Below are positions 55,593 to 64,000 of a stretch of 64,000 nt of DNA, piece by piece. How positions within the stretch are numbered: the stretch's first letter is position 1; each line of letters opens with the position of its first letter. The notes below the pieces were generated by a model. It was not told the origin of the DNA. It did not search any database and worked only from the letters and a program-made list of their open reading frames with translations. Source of the stretch: Pseudoxanthomonas suwonensis 11-1 (GTDB lineage Bacteria > Pseudomonadota > Gammaproteobacteria > Xanthomonadales > Xanthomonadaceae); assembly GCF_000185965.1 (NCBI RefSeq), contig NC_014924.1, positions 3,286,001 through 3,350,000 on the forward strand. The letters run 5' to 3'. The translations under genes were made by a program, and so were the position numbers.

Positions 55593-57470
55593 ATGGCTGT
55601 GCTAATTCCAAGCCGCGGAACCTGCGCAGGGCGGATGACGCCCGGCGAACGGCGCTTCTCACAGCGCATCGAGGACAAGCTCGAAGACGATTACGTGTGC
55701 TGGTACGACGTACCCGTCGGACCCAGCTACCGGCATCCCGACTTCGTCGTCCTGCATCCCAACCGAGGAATCCTGATCCTTGAGGTCAAGGACTGGAAGC
55801 CGGAGACGCTGGCCGAAATAGACCGGGACCGCGCGGTGCTGAACACCGAGCGTGGACGTGTGGTCGAAGCCAACCCGCTGCGACAGGCTCGGGATTACGC
55901 GATGGAGATCCATCGCCTTCTCCAGACCGACCCCGCCCTCCTGCAGCCAGCGGGCCACCGTCGCGAGGGCAAGCTGGTCATGCCGTGGGGCTTCGGGGTG
56001 GTCCTCACCAATATCTCCCGCAGCCAGTTCGAGCAGATGGAACTGGAAAACTGCCTCTCTCCGGCCAGCGTTATCTGCCGGGACGAGATGACCGAAAGCG
56101 CCGATGCGGAAGGGTTCCAGAAGCGGCTGTGGGACATGTTCATGATGCCTTTCCCCTGCCAGCTGACCGTGCCCCAGATCGATCGCGTGCGCTGGCACCT
56201 TTTCCCGCAGCTTCGCATCCAGCAGCAGGGTGAGCTTCTGCCCACCCTTACGCCAGCGATCCAGACCGCGCCGATGGAAATTCCAGACATCATCCGCGTC
56301 ATGGACTTGCAGCAGGAGCAGCTCGCACGCTCGCTGGGTGACGGCCACAGGGTGATCCATGGGGTCGCGGGATCCGGAAAGACCATGATCCTCGGTTACC
56401 GCTGCGTGGAGCTCGCGCGAAGGATGCACAAGCCCGTGCTCGTGCTCTGTTTCAACAAGACGCTTGCCAGCCGGCTCGAGCAGCTCATGGTGCAACATGA
56501 CGTACACGACCGCGTCGCCGTGCGTCACTTCCATGGATGGTGCAAGGAACAGCTGCAGACGTACGGCGTAAGGACGCCACCCTCCCAGCCCAGTGCAGAC
56601 AGGTACGCGGCCGCGCTGGTGGATGCCGTTGTCGCAGGCCTGGAATCCAACGCAGTACCGCGCGCCCAGTATGGAGCCGTGCTGATCGACGAAGGCCACG
56701 ACTTCGCGCCGGAGTGGTTGCAGCTCGTCTCGCAGATGGTCGATCCGGAGACCAATTCGCTGCTGTTGCTGTATGACGATGCCCAGACCCTCTATGGAGC
56801 TGGAGCGCGTCGCAAGTTCAGCTTTGCAAGTGTCGGCATCCAGGCAAGGGGGCGTACCACGATCCTCCGCCTTAACTACCGCAACACGCTTGAAGTGCTT
56901 TCGGTGGCCAAGGCTTTCGCGGAGGAAGTATTGGCACCCCAGGAAACGGATGACGACCATGTTCCGGTCATCCCACCGGAAAGCGCAGGCCGACGTGGCC
57001 CGATGCCGGAAATCTGGAAGGCCCGGAATATCTGGAGTGAAGCCGACCTGATCGCCCAGCGTATTGCTGATGCGTTGGCGAATGGCGCGAATCCAAATGA
57101 TTTCGCCGTACTCTGCCACTCAAGAAGTCTTGCCGACTTGGTCGGCAGGCAACTGGAGAAGCAAAATCTCCCGGTGCTGGTCGCAAGCGACCAGCGACGG
57201 CGCGAGCTGTTCAATGGCGATGCTTCGGTAAAGGTAATGACCATGCACTCCAGCAAGGGCCTGGAGTTCGACACTGTCTTCATCCCTGGCATTTGCGAGC
57301 TCGCTTCGCGCGACGCGGATGTCGACCGGCGGCAACAGCAGGTCCGCCTGCTTTACGTAGCAATGACCCGTGCGCTCCGGCAGCTCGAGATTTCCCATCA
57401 CGGTGAGAGCCCGATGGTCGATCAGGTGCGTGGCGTCGTGGAGAATGTTTCCCGTCAGCTGGCAGCCTGA
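55593..57470 (+). CDS. NERD-domain UvrD/Rep-like superfamily 1 helicase
   Basis: A 625-residue protein. N-terminal NERD nuclease-related domain (about 14-110): PGERRFSQRIEDKLEDD, PDFVVLHPNRGILILEVKDWK (the Asp/Glu-x-Lys core). SF1A helicase follows: Walker A GVAGSGKT (about 257), LIDEGHDFAPEW (motif II, about 364), LRLNYRNT (motif IV-like), VKVMTMHSSKGLEFDTVFIPG (V) and RLLYVAMTRA (VI). Nuclease plus helicase fusions of this type are common in DNA-repair or defence contexts. The ATG at 55593 follows AGGGGAAG. Lower GC than neighbours. Activity of the NERD domain is inferred from motifs. Confidence 0.9.
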   Translation: MAVLIPSRGTCAGRMTPGERRFSQRIEDKLEDDYVCWYDVPVGPSYRHPDFVVLHPNRGILILEVKDWKPETLAEIDRDRAVLNTERGRVVEANPLRQARDYAMEIHRLLQTDPALLQPAGHRREGKLVMPWGFGVVLTNISRSQFEQMELENCLSPASVICRDEMTESADAEGFQKRLWDMFMMPFPCQLTVPQIDRVRWHLFPQLRIQQQGELLPTLTPAIQTAPMEIPDIIRVMDLQQEQLARSLGDGHRVIHGVAGSGKTMILGYRCVELARRMHKPVLVLCFNKTLASRLEQLMVQHDVHDRVAVRHFHGWCKEQLQTYGVRTPPSQPSADRYAAALVDAVVAGLESNAVPRAQYGAVLIDEGHDFAPEWLQLVSQMVDPETNSLLLLYDDAQTLYGAGARRKFSFASVGIQARGRTTILRLNYRNTLEVLSVAKAFAEEVLAPQETDDDHVPVIPPESAGRRGPMPEIWKARNIWSEADLIAQRIADALANGANPNDFAVLCHSRSLADLVGRQLEKQNLPVLVASDQRRRELFNGDASVKVMTMHSSKGLEFDTVFIPGICELASRDADVDRRQQQVRLLYVAMTRALRQLEISHHGESPMVDQVRGVVENVSRQLAA

Positions 57471-57593
57471 CTGGCTCCCCTACCCCTCTCCATCAACGCA
57501 GAAGCAGAAAGCCCGCGCACGCCGGCCTTCTCTTTGCCTTCTTCGAGGAGAGGACTCAGGGGACAAGGGGCGGGCGCCGAAGCGCCCGCATCG

Positions 57594-57827
57594 TCAACGC
57601 TTCAGGCTGGCGACGACCTCAGGGACGGTCAGGCCGATCTCCAGCTGCACGCGCACGTACTCGCGCTCCTTGCGCGACAGGGTGCGGCCAACCTCCAGGC
57701 GCACGTCCTCGGCCTGCAGGATGCGCATGATCCGCGGCAGCGCCGAGCCCACCACGTCGGGGCCATAACCGGCTTCGAGCAGCGCGGCGCGCATTACATC
57801 TTCAACGTCCATGACCATCCGGTTCAT
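57594..57827 (-). CDS. Small hypothetical protein (77 aa)
   Basis: A 77-residue cytoplasmic protein, MNRMVMDVEDVMRAALLEAG then helices ending LTVPEVVASLKR. Charged amphipathic helix pattern (RTLSRKEREYVRVQLEIG) suggests a folded helical protein. No ribosome-binding site is strong; the internal ATGs at residues 4 and 6 are alternative starts. No family is recognised. Confidence 0.55.
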   Translation of the reverse strand: MNRMVMDVEDVMRAALLEAGYGPDVVGSALPRIMRILQAEDVRLEVGRTLSRKEREYVRVQLEIGLTVPEVVASLKR

Positions 57828-57892
57828 GCGGGGGAGGCGGCCATTCTGCCTGATGCTGGGCCAGACCGTACTTGCAGCATTGGAGTGCTCGA

Positions 57893-59608
57893 TCAGAGCA
57901 GTCTCTTCGCTTCAATCAAATCGATGCGGGCCTTATGTCCATGGTCTGCGAGCAAGGACAGCAAGTTGCCTCCGTTCAAAAGCGTAATCGGCTTTCCTTG
58001 GGCGAACTTGTAGGCATCTGGACCGTAGTTCGAAGTCGTCACGAGGATCCCGCGATTCGCACCCTCGTTTAATACTGTTCCATAGAGATCTCGTACGGCG
58101 CTAACTCCCACCACATTGGTGTATCGCTTCGCCTGAATCACGATCTTCCCACCCTTGATCGGATCGGGGTCGAACGCTATCGCATCCACGCCACCGTCCC
58201 GCGATGCGCGTGTGACATGTACCTCGGAGCCGCCGCTGGAGAAGATCTTGGAAAATAACTCGCGAACCAAGTGCTCAAAGTCTTCCCATGGCATGGCCGC
58301 TAAGTTGAGCGAATCATCCAGTGAGTCAGCGACAGCACGGCCTGGAACAAGCCGTGAGTCATCCGTGTCCAGCACGAGGATCGGTCGAACTGGAGCCAAC
58401 CCCGAAAGGGAGCTTGCCGCAACGCCTTTGAGCGCCTTGAAGCACGCCTTTGGATCGACGTTGGCGAGATCGAAACCAAGGAACTCACCCTTGTCTGCTC
58501 TAACAGAGAGGATGCAACTCCTCTCCAGACGGCCATTGGCAGTATTGACCGCCTCCACCCATCCATTGAACGTTATCGCTTGGATAGCATTTGCCTCGTC
58601 CGCCTCAAACAGCTCGTGGACGGTACGCAGAGCGATCTGATAACAGACGCTGTCATACAGCGTCTTCTTCTTGGCCTCCGTCAGGTGCTTCTCTACTCGC
58701 TCATTTCGCGCCTTCACGAAAGACACCCTCTCCAGGGAGGGAGTCTCTTCGGGTGCGGGCAGGCGATAGTCCACAACCATATTGCCGGAGGATTCTTCGA
58801 ACGCAACGGAATAATCGATCTTCATCCATTGCGGATATTTGGAACCAGAAAGAACGAGGTCAGCGTGTTCCGTCACTCCGTTCTGGTCACCCCTCAACCA
58901 AGCGTCTCTGATCGCATCAATCTTCTCGTCCGACGCCCTGCATGTCTGTTCGTACTCTGCCTTCGCGCGCTCAAAAGCTGTCTTCTGCTGCAAAAATGCC
59001 CTTTCCCTCTCCGCATCATTGTCTCTAGCTTCGGCACACTGTTGCTCAAAGAGCCTAAGCTCGGCACTCCAGCGTTCACGCGCCTCCGCGCGCTTCTTCG
59101 ACACAGCGCCGGGGATCAGGTAATGGAACCATCCAATCTTTGGGCGAAAGGACGTCTGGTCCGGCTCGCGTGGCTTGTTGGTTGGCTGAATACCTAGGGG
59201 GCGATTTCCTGCGCCATAACGGATGATCGGCAGCTTAGTGCCATCCCACACGAACGGCGGATGCTGCTTTAGTGAGTTCCAGTTGATTCGATCATCGGCT
59301 GCGAGAGACGCAGCGAGCAAACGATGGCATTCTGCTAGCGCCTGTTGCGCGGTCTGACTCTCCGCAGCCGCGCTCTCAGCTGTGGCCTGTAGCTCTAACC
59401 TGCGCTTCATTACCTCCCATTTGTCACTCCACTTGAGGAGGGCAGCATCGACTTTGCTCTCGAGTACGTTTAGATCGGCGCTCTTGATCTCGCGATGCTC
59501 ACCTAGACCATCGTGCCAAAGCTCTACGAAATAGGATGAGATCTTTCCTGTAGACGTGTATCTGGCTCGAGTTGGCCCGATACGCACTTCTGGGTCTGAG
59601 GTGTGCAT
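57893..59608 (-). CDS. Mrr-type restriction endonuclease with long coiled-coil N-terminal region
   Basis: A 571-residue protein. C-terminal Mrr_cat domain (about 437-560): MPWEDFEHLVRELFSKIFSSGG, TRASRDGGVDAIAFDPDP (catalytic Asp), IVIQAKRY (the QxK core) and GILVTTSNYGPDAYKFAQGKPITLLNG. The N-terminal half is a charged heptad-rich region (about 55-250, RAKAEYEQTCRA, WSAELRLFEQQCAEARDND) likely forming a coiled coil. Mrr family proteins cut modified DNA. GC is lower than flanking genes, and the plus-oriented NERD-helicase lies on the other side of the small hypothetical protein. Target specificity unknown. Confidence 0.9.
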   Translation of the reverse strand: MHTSDPEVRIGPTRARYTSTGKISSYFVELWHDGLGEHREIKSADLNVLESKVDAALLKWSDKWEVMKRRLELQATAESAAAESQTAQQALAECHRLLAASLAADDRINWNSLKQHPPFVWDGTKLPIIRYGAGNRPLGIQPTNKPREPDQTSFRPKIGWFHYLIPGAVSKKRAEARERWSAELRLFEQQCAEARDNDAERERAFLQQKTAFERAKAEYEQTCRASDEKIDAIRDAWLRGDQNGVTEHADLVLSGSKYPQWMKIDYSVAFEESSGNMVVDYRLPAPEETPSLERVSFVKARNERVEKHLTEAKKKTLYDSVCYQIALRTVHELFEADEANAIQAITFNGWVEAVNTANGRLERSCILSVRADKGEFLGFDLANVDPKACFKALKGVAASSLSGLAPVRPILVLDTDDSRLVPGRAVADSLDDSLNLAAMPWEDFEHLVRELFSKIFSSGGSEVHVTRASRDGGVDAIAFDPDPIKGGKIVIQAKRYTNVVGVSAVRDLYGTVLNEGANRGILVTTSNYGPDAYKFAQGKPITLLNGGNLLSLLADHGHKARIDLIEAKRLL

Positions 59609-59703
59609 TCAAGACTCCCTTGTCTTTAACCGGTGAGCCGAGGGCTCCAAGCTGACAGCACATTAGCCGGATCACTTTCACGATAAAAGGCAGGCGCAAT
59701 ACA

Positions 59704-59735
59704 GAGAAAGGGGCTGCCCAAGCAGCCCCTTCCCT
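59704..59735 (-). terminator. Terminator of the M13 peptidase gene
   Basis: AAGGGGCTGC (59708-59717) and GCAGCCCCTT (59722-59731) form a perfect 10-bp stem; on the minus strand it is followed by TCTCTGT. It lies just past the M13 gene stop. Confidence 0.8.
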
Positions 59736-59760
59736 TTCCGTCCGGTATCGCTGGCCTGGA

Positions 59761-61884
59761 TTACCAGATCCGCACGCGGTCTTCCGGCTTGATGTACAGC
59801 GGGTCGCCTTCCTTGATGCCGAAGGCGTCGTACCAGGCGTCGATGTTGCGCAGCGGGGCGAAGGCGCGGATGTGGCCCGGCGAGTGGGTGCCGTTGACCA
59901 GCTGCTGGCGCAGGGCGTCGTCGCGCCACAGGGTGCGCCACACCTGGGCCCAGCCCAGGAAGAAGCGCTGCTCGCCGGTGAAGCCGTCGATCACCGGGGC
60001 CGGCTTGCCGCCCAGCGAGCGGCGGTAGGCCTCCAGGGCAATGGTCAGGCCGCCGAGGTCGCCGATGTTCTCGCCCATCGCGGTGCGGCCGTTGATGTGC
60101 AGGCCGGGCAGCTGCGGGAACTCGTAGGACTCGTACTGCGCGCCGAGCTTCGCCGCCTGCGCCTCGAACTTGGCCGCGTCCTCGGCGGTCCACCAGTCGC
60201 GCAGCACGCCGGCGCCGTCGGACTTGCGGCCCTGGTCGTCGAAGCCATGGATGATCTCGTGGCCGATCACGCCGCCGATGCCGCCGTAGTTCACCGCCGG
60301 GTCGGCGTCCGGGTCGAAGAACGGCGGCTGCAGGATCGCCGCCGGGAACACGATCTCGTTCTTGACCGAGTTGTAGTAGGCGTTGACGGTCTGCGGGGTC
60401 ATGCCCCACTCGTCCTTGTCGACCTGCTTGCCGAGGCGGGCACGACGGTAGTCCCACTCGAACTGGCGCGAGCGCAGCACGTTGCCGACCACGTCGCCGT
60501 TGGCGATGCGCAGGCCGCTGTAGTCGCGCCACTTCTCCGGGTGGCCGATCTTCAGGCCGAAGCCCTTGAGCTTGGCGTGGGCCTCGGCCCTGGTCGCCGG
60601 GCTCATCCACTCCAGCTGGTCGATGCGTGCGCCCATGGCGGCCTTCACGTTGGCCACCAGCTCGTCCATCTTGGCCTTGGCGTCGGCGGTGAAGTACAGC
60701 TTGACGTACTCGCGGCCCACGGCCTCGCCGAGGCTGGACTCGACCAGGTGCACGGCGCGCTTCCAGCGCTCGCGCTGCTCCAGCTGGCCGCTCATGAACT
60801 TGTCGCGGAACTCGAAGTGGGCATTGGCGAAGCGCGACGACAGCAGCGGCGCGGCATCGTCGATGGCGTGGAACGCCTGCCAGGCCTGCAGGGTGGCCAC
60901 GTCGGCGGCGGCGAAGATCCTGGCCAGCTTCGGGATCGCGGTGCCCTGGCGGACCACGGCCACGGAGCCGTGGTCGACGCCGGCGGCCTTGAAGTACGAG
61001 GCCCAGGGGAAGCCCGGGGCGTAGGCGTCGAAGCGCTCGAACGGCACCGGGTTGTAGGTCCTGTCGCGGTCGCGGCTCTCGGCGCGGGTCCAGTGGGCCT
61101 CGGCCACCTTCGTCTCGAACGCCATCACCGCCTTGGCGGCGGCTTCCGGGTCCTTCCAGCCGCCCAGCTCCAGCAGCCGGGTGATGTAGGCCAGGTAGCG
61201 CTCGCGCTGCGGGGCGAAGTTGTCGCGCAGGTACATCTCGCGGTCGCCCAGGCCCAGGCCGGACTGGTTCATGTACAGGGTGTAGCGGTCCGGATCGCGC
61301 TGGTCGTCGGACACGCCCAGGCCGAACAGGGTGACGGCGAAGGTGTCGCGCGCGGCCATCAGGCGGGCGATCTCCTCGTGCGAGCCGGCCTTGCGCACGC
61401 GCTCAAGCAGCGGCTTCAGCGGGGCGTCGTCGAGCTTCTCGATGCCCGCCTCGTCCATGAAGCCCTGGTAGACCGCGGCGATCCTGGCGGTGTCGCCGCC
61501 GGTGGCCGGGTCGGCCAGCGGGTAGCCCTCGACCAGCTTGTGCAGGCGGGCCTCGGACAGGTCGCGCAGGACGCGGAAGTTGCCGTAGCTGGACTGGTCG
61601 GCCGGGATCGGGGTGTTCTTCGCCCAGTTGCCGCTGGCATAGGCGAAGAAGTCCTCGCCGGGCTTGGCGCTGGTGTCCATGCCGGCGGTGTCGAAGCCCC
61701 AGGTGCCGAGGCGCGCGGCGGGGATCGTGCCACCGCCGGCGGCGTCATCGGCGGCGTACAGCAGCTGCATGGTGCAGGCGCTGTCGACGCAGGCGTGGGC
61801 GTCATGGGCGCTGGCGTTGGCCGCCAGGCCAAGGGCGACCAGGGTCGCGGCGGTGAGCAGGGTCTTCTTCAAGGCGATCTCCAT
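59761..61884 (-). CDS. Exported M13-family zinc metallopeptidase (neprilysin/PepO-like)
   Basis: A roughly 707-residue periplasmic peptidase. Signal peptide KTLLTAATLVALGLAANASAHA follows the start. M13 signatures are complete: NAYYNSVKNEIVFPAAILQPPFF, zinc motif VIGHEIIHGFDDQG, GENIGDLGGLTIA (third ligand Glu), and FGIKEGDPLYIKPEDRVRIW at the C-terminus. Two starts compete: ATG at 61884 lacks a ribosome-binding site, while TTG 12 nt later (61872) has GGAG 6 nt upstream; the ATG is reported because it is the longer standard codon. One of three exported zinc peptidases in the window. Confidence 0.94.
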   Translation of the reverse strand: MEIALKKTLLTAATLVALGLAANASAHDAHACVDSACTMQLLYAADDAAGGGTIPAARLGTWGFDTAGMDTSAKPGEDFFAYASGNWAKNTPIPADQSSYGNFRVLRDLSEARLHKLVEGYPLADPATGGDTARIAAVYQGFMDEAGIEKLDDAPLKPLLERVRKAGSHEEIARLMAARDTFAVTLFGLGVSDDQRDPDRYTLYMNQSGLGLGDREMYLRDNFAPQRERYLAYITRLLELGGWKDPEAAAKAVMAFETKVAEAHWTRAESRDRDRTYNPVPFERFDAYAPGFPWASYFKAAGVDHGSVAVVRQGTAIPKLARIFAAADVATLQAWQAFHAIDDAAPLLSSRFANAHFEFRDKFMSGQLEQRERWKRAVHLVESSLGEAVGREYVKLYFTADAKAKMDELVANVKAAMGARIDQLEWMSPATRAEAHAKLKGFGLKIGHPEKWRDYSGLRIANGDVVGNVLRSRQFEWDYRRARLGKQVDKDEWGMTPQTVNAYYNSVKNEIVFPAAILQPPFFDPDADPAVNYGGIGGVIGHEIIHGFDDQGRKSDGAGVLRDWWTAEDAAKFEAQAAKLGAQYESYEFPQLPGLHINGRTAMGENIGDLGGLTIALEAYRRSLGGKPAPVIDGFTGEQRFFLGWAQVWRTLWRDDALRQQLVNGTHSPGHIRAFAPLRNIDAWYDAFGIKEGDPLYIKPEDRVRIW

Positions 61885-61970
61885 TCGGGTTGCACGCACG
61901 AGGGCGCCGCCCAGCATAGTTGCAAGTGGGATCAATGGCGGGTGCCGGAGGTTGGGTCCCGGCGCGGGGC

Positions 61971-62876
61971 TCAGGCCAGGGCGGCGCCGTCCCGCAGCGC
62001 GCGCACGTGGTCGACCAGGGCGCGCAGCTTGGGCGGGGCGTGGCGGCGGTCGGGGTAGTACAGGAAGAAGCCGGGGAACGACGGCAGGTAGTCCTGCAGC
62101 AGCGGCACCAGCTCGCCGCGTTCCAGCCACGGCCGGAAGCAGGCCTCGATGCCGAAGGTGATGCCGCCCCCGGCCAGGGCGGCATTGATCATCAGCGACA
62201 GGTCGTTGGTGGTGACCTGGGGATCGACCTGGACGTCGAACGGCCGGCCGTCCTCGACGAATTCCCAGCGGTGCGGGGCCACGTCCGGACGCCGGCGCCA
62301 GCCGATGCAGCGGTGCCGCACCAGCTCGCGCGGGTGCGCCGGGGTGCCGTGCGCGGCGATATAGGCCGGCGCCGCCACCGCCAGCTCGCGCTGCGGGCCG
62401 CCCAGCGGCACGGCGACCATGTCCTGCTCGATGACCTCGCCCAGGCGCACGCCGGCGTCGAAGCCGGCGGCGACGATGTCGAACTCCTCGTCGGTGACGG
62501 TCACGTCCAGGGTGATGCCCGGATGCGCCTGCGCGAACGAGGCCACCAGCTGGCCGCCCAGGAAGGGCTCGGCGATCGAGGTCACGGCCAGCTTCAGCAC
62601 CCCGCGCGGGGAGGCGTCGCCACCGGCCTCGTCCAGCGCGGCGGACAGGGTCGACAGCGGACCGGCCACCTGGCGGTGCAGGCGCTGCCCCGCCTCGGTC
62701 AGGCGCACGCTGCGGGTGGAGCGCTGGACCAGGGCCACCCCCAGTCCGTCCTCGAGCTTGCGCACCGCCTGGCTCACCGCCGAGCGGGTGACGCCGAGAC
62801 GGTCGGCCGCAGCGCGGAAGTTGTGGGATTCGGCCACGGCCTGGAACAGTCGCAGCAGGTTGAGGTCCGGCTCCAT
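61971..62876 (-). CDS. LysR-family transcriptional regulator
   Basis: A 301-residue LTTR: N-terminal HTH NLLRLFQAVAESHNFRAAADRLGVTRSAVSQAVRKLEDGLGVALVQRSTRSVRLTEAG (residues 6-65) and the periplasmic-binding-like effector domain. It diverges from an Atu4866-family gene plus SDR gene, with a palindromic operator-like sequence between them, the classical layout for autoregulated LTTR control of the divergent operon. Effector unknown. Confidence 0.94.
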   Translation of the reverse strand: MEPDLNLLRLFQAVAESHNFRAAADRLGVTRSAVSQAVRKLEDGLGVALVQRSTRSVRLTEAGQRLHRQVAGPLSTLSAALDEAGGDASPRGVLKLAVTSIAEPFLGGQLVASFAQAHPGITLDVTVTDEEFDIVAAGFDAGVRLGEVIEQDMVAVPLGGPQRELAVAAPAYIAAHGTPAHPRELVRHRCIGWRRRPDVAPHRWEFVEDGRPFDVQVDPQVTTNDLSLMINAALAGGGITFGIEACFRPWLERGELVPLLQDYLPSFPGFFLYYPDRRHAPPKLRALVDHVRALRDGAALA

Positions 62877-62894
62877 CGGCGGCTCCGCGCGGAT

Positions 62895-62913
62895 TGGTTA
62901 GCCAGTCTAACCA
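62895..62913. promoter_or_regulatory. LysR operator-like palindrome
   Basis: TGGTTAG-N5-CTAACCA lies 19 nt upstream of the lysR start and includes a T-N11-A arrangement typical of LTTR boxes. A TTGACA -35-like hexamer starts at 62940 for the divergent plus-strand operon; a matching -10 is not obvious. Confidence 0.65.
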
Positions 62914-62989
62914 GCTGGTCCAGCGCGAGGGGAATTCTCTTGACAGGGAAGCAGGCCTAGTTTGGCCCTACCCCCGACGGAGAACCCCG

Positions 62990-63460
62990 ATGACCCGCGC
63001 ACCCTCCCCCACCGGCCGCCCGTCGCTGCTGGCCACCGCTGCCGTGGCCGGGCTGCTCGCCCATGGCGCCGCCCATGCCGCCGGACGCCCCCTGCCCGGT
63101 CCCATCCCGGCCACCCGGGCCAGCGCGACGGCCCCCGCGGAAGCCGCCACTCCGGATCCCGCGTCGTCCCGCAAGGCCCAGGACCGGAACGCCGCGCCTG
63201 CACCCCACCCCTACGTGGGCATGTGGGTGACCGACGACGGCTACATCCGCCACGAGCTGCGTGCCGACGGCCGCTACGACGAGGCCCGCGGCCACCTCCG
63301 CAGTGCCTACCAGGGCCGCTACACGATCAGCGGCAACCACGTGGACTACCTGGACGACAGCGGCTTCACCGCCGATGGCGAGTTCATCAACGGCGTCCTG
63401 CACCACGGCGGCATGGTCCTGCGCCGGGTGCGGGCCACCCCGGCGTCCACGGCCGACTGA
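62990..63460 (+). CDS. Exported Atu4866-domain protein
   Basis: A 156-residue protein with a signal peptide (LLATAAVAGLLAHGAAHA) and an Ala/Pro-rich linker, then a domain (about 75-150) matching the Agrobacterium Atu4866 family: YVGMWVTDDGYIRHELRADGRYDEARG, AYQGRYTISGNHVDYLDDSGFTADGEF, GVLHHGGMVLRR. Biochemical role unknown; in many genomes it accompanies SDR genes and a LysR regulator, as here. ATG 62990 has CGGAG upstream. 27 nt before the SDR gene. Confidence 0.85.
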   Translation: MTRAPSPTGRPSLLATAAVAGLLAHGAAHAAGRPLPGPIPATRASATAPAEAATPDPASSRKAQDRNAAPAPHPYVGMWVTDDGYIRHELRADGRYDEARGHLRSAYQGRYTISGNHVDYLDDSGFTADGEFINGVLHHGGMVLRRVRATPASTAD

Positions 63461-63487
63461 TCCCCTTCCCCCAACTCCCGAGCTCCC

Positions 63488-64000
63488 ATGAACGAAAACA
63501 TCTACGGCAAGGTCGTGCTCGTCACCGGCGCCAGCAGCGGCATCGGCCAGGCCACCGCCAGCATGCTCGCAGCGCGCGGCGCGAAGGTCGTGCTCGGCGC
63601 GCGTCGCCTCGATCGCCTGCAGGAACTGGCGGCGTCGATCACCCGCGAGCGCAACGAGGCCATTGCCCACGCGCTGGACGTCACCGACCGCGGCAGCATG
63701 CAGGCCTTCGCCGACCACGCACTGCAGCGCTTCGGCCGCATCGACGTGCTGGTCAACAACGCCGGGATCATGCCGCTGTCGCCGATGGCGGCGCTGAAGG
63801 TCGACGAATGGGACGCCATGCTCGACGTCAACATCCGCGGCGTGCTGCACGGCATCGCCGCGGTGCTGCCGGCCATGCAGGTCCAGGGCAGCGGACATGT
63901 CATCAATGTGTCCTCCATCGGCGGGCTGTATGCGATGCCCACGGCGGCTGTGTACTGCGCCACCAAGTTCGCGGTACGCGCGATCTCCGACGGCCTGCGC
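63488..64000 (+). CDS. Short-chain dehydrogenase/reductase (truncated by window end)
   Basis: The 171 visible residues begin [20 protein letters not shown]: cofactor site [10 protein letters not shown] (residues 14-23), [11 protein letters not shown], catalytic Ser in INVSSIGG and YCATK (Tyr-xxx-Lys). Classical SDR in an operon with the Atu4866-family gene and under probable LysR control. Substrate unknown. The 3' end lies outside the window. Confidence 0.92.
   Translation, partial: MNENIYGKVVLVTGASSGIGQATASMLAARGAKVVLGARRLDRLQELAASITRERNEAIAHALDVTDRGSMQAFADHALQRFGRIDVLVNNAGIMPLSPMAALKVDEWDAMLDVNIRGVLHGIAAVLPAMQVQGSGHVINVSSIGGLYAMPTAAVYCATKFAVRAISDGLR

Overview
The window is high-GC gammaproteobacterial chromosome. 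Gene content points to the Xanthomonadaceae (Lysobacter/Luteimonas/Xanthomonas group): a GT26-type exopolysaccharide cluster, a kinase-less bacteriophytochrome ending in a PAS domain, a TonB-dependent receptor, many periplasmic or lipoprotein zinc peptidases, and GTAG-type palindromic REP elements like those known from Stenotrophomonas. Genus assignment is inference; no rRNA gene is present.

Layout. 1-6.0 kb: the 3' end of a surface-polysaccharide cluster (GT26 glycosyltransferase, Wzy/ligase-like membrane protein, flippase fused to a large C-terminal domain, UDP-glucuronate decarboxylase) closed by a strong terminator. 6.0-8.3 kb: lower-GC stretch with a 32-residue membrane peptide, an acyltransferase and a PAP2 phosphatase. 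8.5-12.5 kb: tRNA-Arg(CCG), then a minus-strand three-gene set encoding a HEPN-like protein, a double-AAA+ ATPase and a WYL regulator; this is the best candidate here for an undescribed, probably defence-related, system. 12.7-14.8 kb: topoisomerase IB flanked by two I78-inhibitor-like lipoproteins. 15-21 kb: gltBD. 21-28.4 kb: BenE-type transporter, a TonB receptor/M19 dipeptidase operon, a two-domain methylglyoxal synthase and an NRDE protein. 28.8-31.3 kb: bphO-bphP. 31.4-39.6 kb: PepSY protein, MFS efflux pump, MltB, lipoprotein-type mutarotase, egtD/egtB, ychJ and folE. 39.7-45.4 kb: GGDEF-EAL protein, alpha/beta hydrolase, DUF885 lipoprotein and a small membrane protein. 45.6-50.4 kb: OmdA-like protein and a TetR-HlyD-ABC-permease export operon. 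50.4-51.0 kb: a gene-free array of REP elements and two large hairpins that share a core. 51-55.4 kb: htpG and an M3 peptidase. 55.6-59.6 kb: a lower-GC pocket with a NERD-helicase and an Mrr-type endonuclease. 59.8-64 kb: M13 peptidase, then a LysR gene divergent from an Atu4866-family protein and an SDR cut by the window end.

Functional themes: envelope polysaccharide construction; nitrogen assimilation; peptide scavenging and periplasmic proteolysis (M19, M3, M13, DUF885); red-light sensing; ergothioneine synthesis; xenobiotic efflux; and two separate neighbourhoods that look like anti-mobile-element functions. Several intergenic regions are built from repeated palindromic modules rather than simple promoters.
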